DNA from: Dehalococcoidia bacterium UBA3254 | GTDB taxonomy: Bacteria > Chloroflexota > Dehalococcoidia > Dehalococcoidales > UBA3254 | Assembly (NCBI GenBank): GCA_002362735.1 | Contig: DEUU01000116.1 | Location: forward strand, 1 to 7,623 | Length of the DNA stretch: 7,623 nucleotides | Direction of reading: 5' to 3' | Part shown: positions 1 through 6,870 of the stretch, piece after piece | Numbering within the stretch: the stretch's first letter is position 1 | How the letters are laid out: each line of letters opens with the position of its first letter | The notes under the pieces: generated by a model | What the model was told of the DNA's origin: nothing | Database searches by the model: none | Seen by the model: the letters and a program-made list of their open reading frames with translations, nothing else | Program-made: the position numbers and the translations under genes

Positions 1-24
1 GTTCGAATCTTGAATCGCCCACCA
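1..24 (+). tRNA. 3' end of a tRNA (T-loop to CCA), cut by the window edge
   Basis: Seen: the window starts inside a T-arm. Base 1 is the last base of the 5' T-stem, 2-8 is a canonical TTCGAAT loop, 9-13 (CTTGA) is the 3' T-stem strand, 14-20 (ATCGCCC) is the 3' acceptor strand, 21 is an A discriminator and 22-24 is an encoded CCA. The missing 5' acceptor strand should read GGGCGAT. The anticodon lies outside the window, so the amino acid cannot be assigned; Val, Ile and Lys tRNAs often start this way. It could be the end of a complete tRNA gene or only a duplicated 3' end left by integration. The integrase relic 43 nt downstream makes this 3' end a likely attachment site. Confidence 0.8.
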
Positions 25-67
25 TTCGTCAGTTTGAGGCTAGATGCGGGTCTGGTAGCTCAAATAA

Positions 68-892
68 ATGTCCACAGAACCCAGTCCATTCAACTTTAAT
101 CACGCTCGTCTACGCTCCGGTAAGGACTCCTGTCTATCAATAAACCACGTTCAGGTATTAGTCGATTCATGGCTTGCCGATTGCCAGGCTAAAGGCTATT
201 CCGATACCACCGTCAGCTAATATCGCCAACGCATCGAAAAGTGGTCAGAGTTCATCCATGGTTGTAATGATGAAATCGGCGGCCATTCGTTCCGGCTATT
301 CATCGTTGATCTGCAAAACCAGGGCTATGCGAAATCTACGGTCAATACTTTTTACCGGGCGGGAAGGAGGTTCCTGAACTGGCTGGTTGAAGAAAAGGAA
401 ATCAAGAACGATCCGGCCACCGAAGATCCCTAAAACCAAGCCCCGTCCTTTTTCGACCCGGGATCTCGATAATCTTTGATAATGGCGCAATACGGGTGAT
501 GGGTAAAGAATCGAAAGAAAGACTGGTCCGGGTCGGCCAACAAACACGGCTCGCCATCAACCGGTACCTGCGGAAAAGAACTGACAAACATCCTTCCTTT
601 TGGATAGCGGAAAACCGGACACCAACTACCAGAGATGGTGTGAAAATATTTATCAGGGCCTTAATGCGAAAGAGCAGAAATAACCGACGCCAAGCGCGGA
701 GCGCATACTTTTCGGCATACTTTCGCTATTAACTTCCTACGAAACGGCGGCAGTGTTTTTGATCTTCAGCATTTGCTTGGTCACTCAACCTTAACTATAA
801 CCAGGCATTACGTAGAGTCGTTAACAGATGAGGATGCATTCAAAGCTCATGAGAAAACCAGTCCAGTAGATAATTTGTTTAAGAGAACATAG
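68..892 (+). pseudogene. Decayed tyrosine recombinase (phage/island-type integrase)
   Basis: An integrase of this family catalyses site-specific recombination between an element and a tRNA attachment site; this copy cannot work. Seen: ATG at 68 directly follows an in-frame stop (65-67) and no clear Shine-Dalgarno precedes it. The reading frame from 68 gives a SAM-like N-terminal domain (VDSWLADCQAKGYSDTTVS, then TAA at 218-220, then YRQRIEKWSEFI) running to about 430. The frame shifts by one base and continues as KTKPRPFSTRDLDNL to about 476. A third frame resumes with NGAIRVMGKESKERLVRVG from about 481 to 672. The original frame returns for AHTFRHTFAINFL, LLGHSTLTITRHYVE and a stop at 890-892. 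HxxR (704-715), GH (779-784) and the nucleophile Tyr (809-811) survive. The stretch between RDLDNL and NGAIRV, which normally carries the box I catalytic Arg (TGLR-type motif), is gone, roughly 35 codons. The remaining span equals 275 codons, against about 300 in the family. Its sequence looks more GC-rich than its surroundings. Confidence 0.88.
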
Positions 893-1102
893 CCAGTTAA
901 TTAAAATACAAGGTCACAGATACTTTTCTTGGTTTATGAAATATGTGAAATAGCTATTAAAATATCTTTGTTGAAATAGGTATAATTGACGGCTTTTGAG
1001 GTGTAATATAAGATAGTATAATCCTGAGATAGTGTTGGGTTTTTAACAAGATAATTAAGGGGCATAAACAAAATATTCGAAATTGGAAAATGAGGATATT
1101 TT
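893..1102. other. AT-rich spacer between integrase relic and response regulator
   Basis: There is no open frame of note and no strong hairpin. The only readable signals are the candidate promoter at 986-1014 and a ribosome binding site (GAGG, 1092-1095) seven bases before the ATG at 1103. Confidence 0.6.
986..1014 (+). promoter_or_regulatory. Candidate sigma70-type promoter for the response regulator gene
   Basis: TTGACG (986-991) and TAAGAT (1009-1014) are separated by 17 nt and match the -35 and -10 consensus at 5/6 and 4/6 positions. This would start a transcript near 1021, leaving a leader of about 80 nt before the ATG at 1103. A perfect TATAAT at 981-986 has only a poor -35 partner and is a competing reading. 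The assignment is by pattern only; AT-rich DNA produces such matches by chance. Confidence 0.4.
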
Positions 1103-1483
1103 ATGGGAAAGAAAATATTAGTTATCGAAGATGATCCTACCTCACAGAAGTTCTTCCAATTGGTTTTAGCAAAAGAGGGTTATGATGTTATTACCTCTCC
1201 CAATGGTCTTGAAGGCCTTAGGAAAGTAAGAGAAGAATCTCTCGACCTGATTATTCTTGATGTAATGCTACCCGGGATTGATGGTTTTGAAATATGCAAT
1301 CGTCTTCGTACTGAGCTTAGGAAAACGGATCTCCCGATTATTATGATGTCTGCCAAAGCACAAACAAGTGATCGGGATGCCGCGCTAAAGGTTGGCGCAA
1401 ATGCTTTTCTATCAAAACCAGTTGATAGATTAGTATTACTCAAAACTATCTCAGGTTTATTTGGTACAGATAATATTCAGTGA
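1103..1483 (+). CDS. Stand-alone CheY-like response regulator receiver protein
   Basis: This 126-aa cytoplasmic protein consists of one receiver domain and nothing else, so it should act by phosphorylation-dependent binding to a partner and not as a DNA-binding regulator. Seen: the acidic pocket E9-D10-D11, phospho-acceptor Asp53 in LIILDVMLPG, switch Ser83 in IIMMSAKA and Lys105 in the FLSKP motif; all receiver residues are present, and length is usual for a single REC domain. Start choice: ATG at 1103 has GAGG at 1092-1095, seven bases upstream, and the receiver fold begins at residue 3 (KKILVIEDD). It is convergent with the kinase-ATPase operon. Inference: the HPt domain of that kinase is the likely phosphodonor, and a PilG/PilH- or CheY-like role on a motility or secretion machine is plausible. 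Alternatively, it may serve an unrelated kinase elsewhere. Confidence 0.95.
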   Translation: MGKKILVIEDDPTSQKFFQLVLAKEGYDVITSPNGLEGLRKVREESLDLIILDVMLPGIDGFEICNRLRTELRKTDLPIIMMSAKAQTSDRDAALKVGANAFLSKPVDRLVLLKTISGLFGTDNIQ

Positions 1484-1513
1484 CAGTATCTTTAAACACA
1501 TAACAATTATTTC

Positions 1514-1544
1514 TCGGAATAGGGATTCAATTTACCTTTTCCGA
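1514..1544. terminator. Hairpin between convergent genes, possible weak terminator
   Basis: TCGGAATAGG (1514-1523) pairs with CCTTTTCCGA (1535-1544) with one T-T mismatch, leaving an 11-nt loop. It lies in the 136-nt gap between two converging genes, where a bidirectional terminator is expected. No run of T follows immediately on either strand, so intrinsic termination is uncertain. A T-rich stretch at 1600-1609, after a weak AGATC/GATCT pairing (1555-1559 with 1596-1600), is another possible stop for the plus-strand transcript. Confidence 0.35.
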
Positions 1545-1619
1545 ATAATACTAGAGATCTAAAATCTAAAAACCATAAAGTTTTGTTACTCATTCGATCT
1601 TTTTATTTTGTATCCAAAT

Positions 1620-3335
1620 CTATTTTCCGGTTACGGGTACATTACGAAGTACTTCACTGATCGTAGTTACGCCTTCTTTTGCTTTTAGCATCCCATCCCG
1701 TCTCATAGTTTCCATTCCGTCAGAGAGAGCCTGAGCCCTAATATCAACCTCGCTTGTACTGTCTCGGACCAAACGACGCATTTCATCCGTCATTACAAGG
1801 ATTTCAAAGAGCCCGGTTCGGCCCAGATAACCAGTATTGGCACAGACATTACATCCTTTTCCGGCACCATAAAAATTGGTAGGGCGGTCTGAGATTTCTC
1901 TATTAAAAGCTTCAAGTTCCTCCGATGTAGGTTGGTAAACTGATTTACAGTGGGGACACGGACAACGAACCATTCGTTGGGTCATTATGCCAACCATTGT
2001 TGAGGTAATAAGATATGACTTGATTCCTAAATCCAATAGTCTGAATATCACTCCAACCGTATCGTTGGCATGAATTGAAGATAATACGAGATGTCCCGTT
2101 AACGCTGATTGTATGGCAACTTCAGCTGTTTCATGGTCCCGAATTTCTCCCACAAGAATCACATCAGGGTCGTGTCGCATAATCGATCGTAGTCCGCTGG
2201 CGAAAGTAGTGTCTGCTTTCTCATTAACCTGGTTCTGGCTGATATCTTCAAAACGGTATTCTGCCGGATCTTCAATAGTCATGATGTTACGTCCATTACG
2301 GTCAAGACTATTTATGAGCGAATACAGTGTTGTTGTTTTTCCAGAACCGGTCGGTCCTCCTACCAATATCATACCGAACGGATTTCTCGCTATCATTTGA
2401 ACCTTTGTCTGACTATCCGGTGTCAGGCCTATATTTACCAAACTGAGCAAAGATAATGATTTTTCAAGTATTCTTAAAGTCGCTCGTTCACCTTGGACGG
2501 TAGCCATTGTAGCTACACGAATGTCAATATCTCGATCGTCTAGTTTGAAGTTCATCTGACCATCTTGTGGGCGTCTTTGCTCGGCGATATTCATATCAGC
2601 AAGGATCTTAATCCGGGATAACATAGGTCCATGAACACTTAAAGGCAAAGAGAAGACATCGTGTAAAAATCCATCAATTCGGTAACGGATGCGAAGCCTG
2701 TTCTCTTGAGGCTCGATATGAATATCTGATGCCCGATCCCTGACTGCCTGACTGATAATAAGACTCAATGTATGAGTGATTGGAGTGTCTTCTACCCCAG
2801 ATAACACTATTTTGTTTTCTTTTTTTGTTGCAAGGGTTGAATAGCCTTGTATATTTTTTTCAATTTCGGTACTGGAACGGTAGTTTGAATCGATTGCCCT
2901 ATCTATCTCAGATGGAATCCCCAGAGCTACATTGACTTTCATTTTGGCTTGAATCGCAATTTCATCAATAGTTTGAACATCTTCTGGATCAGCCATTACA
3001 ACCAATAAACAGTTCGCGACCACATCAAGAGGTATCAACGTATGTTTTCTGGCAAAATCAACCGGGATGAGATGTGTTGCGGCCGGTTGAACTTTATGCC
3101 TTTGGAAATCGATGAAAGGGACATTTAAGATTATACTTAAGAACGTAGCTATGTCTTCCACCTTTACCATAGTGTGTTGCCGTAGAACTTCAGCTAAGCG
3201 TTTACCTTCTTCTTGCCGAATTTTCATGGCTGAATCCAGGTTAGCCTGTGTTATCAGGTTCTCTCTGATAAGCATCTCCGCTAGTTCTATATCGATCTCT
3301 GTTGCCCCTGCATAAGTTTCCAGTTTGTTCAACAT
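1620..3335 (-). CDS. PilB/GspE-family assembly ATPase (type IV pilus or type II secretion)
   Basis: Family knowledge: these hexameric cytoplasmic ATPases power pilin or pseudopilin assembly through an inner-membrane platform protein (PilC/GspF). Seen in the 571-aa product: an MshEN-type N-terminal region (about 20-170, with ENLITQANLDSAM and KRLAEVLRQ), an N2 domain (about 180-300, RASDIHIEP at 201-209 and RYRIDG), Walker A GPTGSGKT (327-334, Lys333), Asp box IEDPAEY (354-360), Walker B with DVILVGEIRD (391-400, Glu397), His box with His415 and His422, and a zinc-site cysteine set C460-x2-C463 and C495-x2-C498 with an extra C458. All catalytic motifs are intact and the length matches full-size PilB. 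Start ATG at 3335 is preceded by GGGAG (3347-3351), 11 nt away, a rather long spacing. It lies 27 nt behind the kinase gene, so co-transcription is likely. No partner pilus or secretion genes are in the window, so PilB cannot be told from GspE. The extend-type zinc motif and MshEN region argue against the retraction ATPase PilT. Confidence 0.93.
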   Translation of the reverse strand: MLNKLETYAGATEIDIELAEMLIRENLITQANLDSAMKIRQEEGKRLAEVLRQHTMVKVEDIATFLSIILNVPFIDFQRHKVQPAATHLIPVDFARKHTLIPLDVVANCLLVVMADPEDVQTIDEIAIQAKMKVNVALGIPSEIDRAIDSNYRSSTEIEKNIQGYSTLATKKENKIVLSGVEDTPITHTLSLIISQAVRDRASDIHIEPQENRLRIRYRIDGFLHDVFSLPLSVHGPMLSRIKILADMNIAEQRRPQDGQMNFKLDDRDIDIRVATMATVQGERATLRILEKSLSLLSLVNIGLTPDSQTKVQMIARNPFGMILVGGPTGSGKTTTLYSLINSLDRNGRNIMTIEDPAEYRFEDISQNQVNEKADTTFASGLRSIMRHDPDVILVGEIRDHETAEVAIQSALTGHLVLSSIHANDTVGVIFRLLDLGIKSYLITSTMVGIMTQRMVRCPCPHCKSVYQPTSEELEAFNREISDRPTNFYGAGKGCNVCANTGYLGRTGLFEILVMTDEMRRLVRDSTSEVDIRAQALSDGMETMRRDGMLKAKEGVTTISEVLRNVPVTGK

Positions 3336-3362
3336 GTTCTTATCAACTCCCTGTTTTGGTTT

Positions 3363-6152
3363 TTAAATTCGGGATGACATTACATGACATAATTTTTTAA
3401 CTTTTTCGAATTCAGTTCGGACATCATCCATGTCTCTAAGTAATCGATCTCGATTACCGGAAGCAACTGCTGTTTCAAGTTTAGCGGCAGCTTCATGTAG
3501 TAAAGTTGCACTAATATTACCTGATGCTCCCTTAACCGTATGAGCTTCACGTCTCAGGACTTCCATATCTCCCCTGTTATAGGCATCCTCCATCCCCTCC
3601 ATTCTGGATGGGAAATCAATGAGAAATGTATTCAGTATTTCAGTACAAATACCCTCGTCTCCCCCAACGCGTTCCAGTAGCTTGGATCTATCGAATATAA
3701 CCTCTACATTATCGGAATCCGATTTTAATTTATCGTCTTCATCTCCCAAATGCGGTTTTGCCCATCGTTCCAAGGCTTGTTCCACTATTTTGGGATTAAT
3801 AGGTTTGGTTATATAATCGTTCATGCCTGCTTCCAGACATATCTCCCGGTCGCCTTTCATCGCAGATGCCGTCATGGCAATAATCGGGATAACATGATTA
3901 CGCACTGAGGATGTTTTTTCACGGATTCTTCGTGTTGCTTCCAAACCATCCATTTCAGGCATTTGTACGTCCATAAATACTAAGTCGTAAGAAGTCGATT
4001 CTAATGCTTTAAGTGCTTCTTGCCCATTAATAGTGATATCGACTTTATGCCCCATTTGGATTAACAACGCTTGAGCAACTTTTTGATTGATCAGATTATC
4101 CTCTGCAACCAGTATTCGTAATTTGGGAGTGACTTCTGTTGAGACTGATGTGGTCGAAACTACCGGCATAGTCTTTTTAGTAAGGTTTTCATTACTAGAT
4201 GTACTTTCGATAATCGTGTTGTACAATTGAGATTGTTTAGTTGGTTTCATTAAATATTTGGAAAAACCGACTTTTTCTGCTTCGCTATTCATCTCCTGGT
4301 TGCCGGAAGATGACCAGGCCACTAACACGGTCTGCGCAAGTGTGGGGGTTGCCTTTATCATCCTGCCGAGAGTCATTCCATCTACATCCGGCATGAGCAT
4401 ATCGATAATGGCTATCTGGAACGGGTCTCCGGCAGCTACCGCAGAGTGTAAACAGGACAAAGCTCCCGCCGCACTCTCGGTTACTTCAATACGGCATTTC
4501 CATGAACGTAAAATCTGATCCAATAATTTCCTATTCGTCGCATTGTCATCTACACCTAATATCTTGATTCCCGTTATGCTATATTCCGGATTCTTTCCAG
4601 CCAATTGGCTGGATTTTTGTTTTTGTAAAACAACTGTAAACCAAAATAGAGATCCTTTAGCCTCATCGCTTTCTAGCCCTATTTTTCCCTTCATAAGATC
4701 AACCAAGCGTTTCGATATGGAAAGTCCTAAGCCTGTTCCCCCAAATTTTCGGGTAGTAGAGGTATCAGCCTGTGTGAACGGACGGAAGAGTTCAGCTTGT
4801 TTCTGTTTAGGAATTCCAATTCCAGTATCCCTGATTTCAAAACGGATTTCGACATCTGTATCAGTCTCTTGAACCAATCCGATATGAATGTCAATATTTC
4901 CTTTGGAAGTAAACTTAATTGCATTACCAATTAAGTTAATGAGGATTTGACGTAACCGTCCGGGATCACCTGTGAGTTGAGTCGGTACATCCGGCTCCAA
5001 TAACCAAACATATTCCAATCCCTTTTCCCTAGCCCGGACTGCTAAGATATCGTTCATATTTTCTATTGCCGAATTCAGATCAAAATCTATCGTTTCCAGT
5101 TCTAATTTGCTTGTCTCGATTTTGGAAAAATCGAGAATATCGTTGATGATATTTAGTAAAGCATCCGCGGATATCTGAATACTTTGAACATAATCACGTT
5201 GTTCCTGGGAAAGTACAGTATTAGCCAACAATCCAGCCATACCAATTACTCCATTCATGGGAGTACGTATTTCATGTGACATATTGGCGAGGAAATCACT
5301 TTTGGCTCTGGTGGCTGCTTCGGCACCTTCTTTCGCTTTTCGCAGAGCTTCTTCCATATTCATACGTTCTGAGATATCGACTGAGTTGACCAATATAAAC
5401 TGTATTACACCATTCTTCTTTACCGGAGCCCAATTAATGTGAACCCAGTATTGTTCTCCATTTCTTTTTTGTTGGAGAGTCTCGGCTTCTCCACTTTCTT
5501 TTTGTAATGCCTCTTTAAAACCTTCGATCTGGGTCGGGTTATGTTGTTCTTCAGTCCAGAAGGGATATGGAGCTGTCACACCGATCAATTCACTTAAGCT
5601 CCATCCATTGACTTTGATGAAAGCAGCGTTTGCGTACCTTATTGATGTATCAGGATTAAAAACTACCAGTTGACTTGGAGAGTATTCCATCAAGTTAGTA
5701 CTAAAATCTGTACTTTCTTGAAGGGCCTCTTCGGTTCTTTTGTATTCGGTAATATCCATGAAGTTACCCAAGAATGCATGTTTTCCCTGGTATATGATAG
5801 GTGTTACACTCTCAATCGCCCAAAGAATATCACCGGACTTACTGATTCCGCGAAGTTCGTATGGTTGTGAGTGAAATCCTTTTATCATGTTTATTGCTTC
5901 TTTTCGGACTCGTTCTCTATCGTCCGGATGAATAAGCTGATATGGGTTAGTTTCGTTAAGTTCGGATTCTGAGTATCCTATTGAATCCTGAAATGTACGA
6001 TTCGTGTATATGAATTTATGGTCCTGTACTATATAGACTCCGATGGGGGAATTATCAGCAAGTGTACGATAAATATGTAATTGCTTTTCATCTAAACTAA
6101 AGGTACTATGTTCTCTTATTTTTTGGTTTACTACTTGATTATCGATGTCCAT
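3363..6152 (-). CDS. Soluble hybrid histidine kinase, PAS-PAS-HisKA-HATPase-REC-REC-HPt
   Basis: This 929-aa sensor kinase carries a full internal phosphorelay. Seen, in order: PAS1 (about 25-138, SPIGVYIVQDHKFIYTNRTF), PAS2 (about 147-262), a short coiled linker (about 262-285), HisKA with phospho-acceptor His293 in MSHEIRTPMNG, HATPase with N box Asn406/Asn410, G1 DTGIGI (442-447) and G2 GGTGLGLS (471-478), REC1 (about 527-648; D535, D536, phospho-site D584, S614, K636), REC2 (about 677-796; E684, D685, D728, T761, K783) and HPt (about 826-920) with His871 in EAHTVKGASGN. No signal peptide or membrane segment is visible, so it should sense a cytoplasmic cue, possibly redox or a ligand, through its PAS domains; no cofactor can be read from sequence. 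The layout resembles BarA/GacS-type kinases without their membrane sensor. Start ATG at 6152 has GGGAGA (6159-6164) six bases upstream. It is the first gene of a likely operon with the PilB/GspE-type ATPase. Confidence 0.95.
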   Translation of the reverse strand: MDIDNQVVNQKIREHSTFSLDEKQLHIYRTLADNSPIGVYIVQDHKFIYTNRTFQDSIGYSESELNETNPYQLIHPDDRERVRKEAINMIKGFHSQPYELRGISKSGDILWAIESVTPIIYQGKHAFLGNFMDITEYKRTEEALQESTDFSTNLMEYSPSQLVVFNPDTSIRYANAAFIKVNGWSLSELIGVTAPYPFWTEEQHNPTQIEGFKEALQKESGEAETLQQKRNGEQYWVHINWAPVKKNGVIQFILVNSVDISERMNMEEALRKAKEGAEAATRAKSDFLANMSHEIRTPMNGVIGMAGLLANTVLSQEQRDYVQSIQISADALLNIINDILDFSKIETSKLELETIDFDLNSAIENMNDILAVRAREKGLEYVWLLEPDVPTQLTGDPGRLRQILINLIGNAIKFTSKGNIDIHIGLVQETDTDVEIRFEIRDTGIGIPKQKQAELFRPFTQADTSTTRKFGGTGLGLSISKRLVDLMKGKIGLESDEAKGSLFWFTVVLQKQKSSQLAGKNPEYSITGIKILGVDDNATNRKLLDQILRSWKCRIEVTESAAGALSCLHSAVAAGDPFQIAIIDMLMPDVDGMTLGRMIKATPTLAQTVLVAWSSSGNQEMNSEAEKVGFSKYLMKPTKQSQLYNTIIESTSSNENLTKKTMPVVSTTSVSTEVTPKLRILVAEDNLINQKVAQALLIQMGHKVDITINGQEALKALESTSYDLVFMDVQMPEMDGLEATRRIREKTSSVRNHVIPIIAMTASAMKGDREICLEAGMNDYITKPINPKIVEQALERWAKPHLGDEDDKLKSDSDNVEVIFDRSKLLERVGGDEGICTEILNTFLIDFPSRMEGMEDAYNRGDMEVLRREAHTVKGASGNISATLLHEAAAKLETAVASGNRDRLLRDMDDVRTEFEKVKKLCHVMSSRI

Positions 6153-6216
6153 TCATAATCTCCCTGTTACTAGTAGACGAATAAAGATTTATTTTCTACT
6201 TATAAATAATTGTTAA

Positions 6217-6247
6217 ATCATACAGAATGAATCCGATCTAGATTCAA
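6217..6247 (-). promoter_or_regulatory. Weak candidate promoter upstream of the hybrid kinase
   Basis: Read on the minus strand, TTGAAT (6247-6242) and TATGAT (6222-6217) are separated by 19 nt, longer than the ideal 17. It would give a leader of about 60 nt before the kinase start at 6152. TATAAG closer to the gene lacks a good -35 element. The region is AT-rich, so this is only the best available match. Confidence 0.22.
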
Positions 6248-6464
6248 CTGTAATTAATTGATATCGTTAACCGAAATAAGAGCCATCCCAGGTTACCATG
6301 CTGTTTTTTGTTGTTACTGGTCTGTTATGCTAGAGGAGAAATCTAAATGATGCGATAATATGGGCTGTTGTTTATTATCACAGGTATCCCCACTCCTCCC
6401 GGTATAATCTGGCATGATCTTACATTCAATCATAATGGGGGGATAAGTTAATTAGAATAACTTG

Positions 6465-6517
6465 TTAGTACTAATTTGTCGTCCAAACGTAGTTTCAAAG
6501 CTTACTATTTAGTACTA
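6465..6517. repeat. Pair of TTAGTACTA direct repeats containing a palindrome
   Basis: TTAGTACTA occurs at 6465-6473 and again at 6509-6517, 44 nt apart start to start. Each copy contains the 8-bp palindrome TAGTACTA. Two identical palindromic sites about four helical turns apart could be a dimeric-regulator operator pair, but the core is short and chance is a real alternative. Confidence 0.3.
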
Positions 6518-6639
6518 TAAGCAGATATTCTTTTAGATTAACCAGGGGGTTAACATCAAAAATACCATAATTGAATAATATCGGTAGGAAACTGACCTGT
6601 CCCCATTGATGGTTCAAGTGAATTTACCCAAATTATGTC

Positions 6640-6796
6640 TTACCAGATTTCTCTTAATCCGGTTGGCTCAGTTTTCGTGGAGAAGGTCACATGAATTCCA
6701 CGATTAGCCACTTGATTCTGTAGTCGTTTCATTTCAGTATTTAATCCTAATCTACCCTAAGTCTTACCAAAGTACTTCTTCAATAGTTATATCGTG
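6640..6796 (-). pseudogene. Short frameshifted protein relic, family not recognised
   Basis: On the minus strand a protein-like reading starts as HDITIEEVL (from 6796), moves to another frame as KKYFGKT (about 6777-6760), meets TAG (6759-6757) and continues as GRLGLNTEMKRLQNQVANRG, ending in LREIW and a TAA at 6642-6640. The last part alone, from ATG at 6732, is 30 codons. The residue mix looks like genuine coding sequence and not random AT-rich DNA, but I do not recognise the family. It points away from the HTH relic at 6871. It could also be a chance open stretch. Confidence 0.27.
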
Positions 6797-6823
6797 TGAT
6801 AGGCATGATATCTTATGGTGCAA

Positions 6824-6853
6824 TTGTATCAAGTTGTATTAAAGTGTAGATAA
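6824..6853 (+). repeat. Two to three 10-bp direct repeats upstream of the HTH relic
   Basis: TTGTATCAAG (6824-6833) is followed without a gap by TTGTATTAAA (6834-6843; 8 of 10 match) and by a poorer third unit GTGTAGATAA (6844-6853; 6 of 10 match the second). The 10-bp period places each unit on the same face of the helix. The array ends 17 nt before the ATG of the MerR/excisionase-like gene, where an autoregulatory or excision-type binding site would be expected. TTGTAT and TAGATA (6824 and 6847, 17-nt gap) could also be poor promoter boxes. Confidence 0.4.
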
Positions 6854-6870
6854 CTGAAAGGGGAAGTAAC

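Larger units (their letters stand above)
6153..6639. other. Gene-poor AT-rich region upstream of the kinase
   Basis: I see no convincing gene in about 490 nt. All three frames on both strands are broken by frequent stops. It holds the kinase leader and promoter region, a 7-bp inverted repeat GATAATA/TATTATC (6354-6360 with 6373-6379, 12-nt spacer), a pair of TTAGTACTA repeats (6465-6517) and a 6-bp palindrome TTAACC/GGTTAA (6538-6543 with 6548-6553). An AGGAG followed by ATG at 6347 opens only a three-codon frame. Confidence 0.5.

Noticed and set aside
296..587. Minus-strand open frames overlapping the integrase relic
   Set aside because: The plus-strand reading recovers clear recombinase motifs; the minus-strand products show no family features.
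2113..2400. Plus-strand open frame of 95 codons inside the ATPase gene, and similar antisense frames across 3112-5870
   Set aside because: They lie wholly opposite well-supported genes, have no ribosome sites or recognisable domains, and are explained as shadows of the coding strand.
6347..6358. ATG with a good AGGAG ribosome site upstream (plus strand)
   Set aside because: The frame is only three codons (ATG ATG CGA TAA), and the continuation past the stop shows no recognisable protein.
6354..6379. Inverted repeat GATAATA/TATTATC
   Set aside because: A seven-base AT-rich pairing with a 12-nt spacer and no T-tract is expected by chance in this DNA.
6580..6606. GAAACTGACCTGTCCCCATT motif resembling edges of some dispersed transposase-linked repeats
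   Set aside because: Only a single short copy is seen, with no inverted partner and no transposase in the window, so it cannot be called a mobile element.
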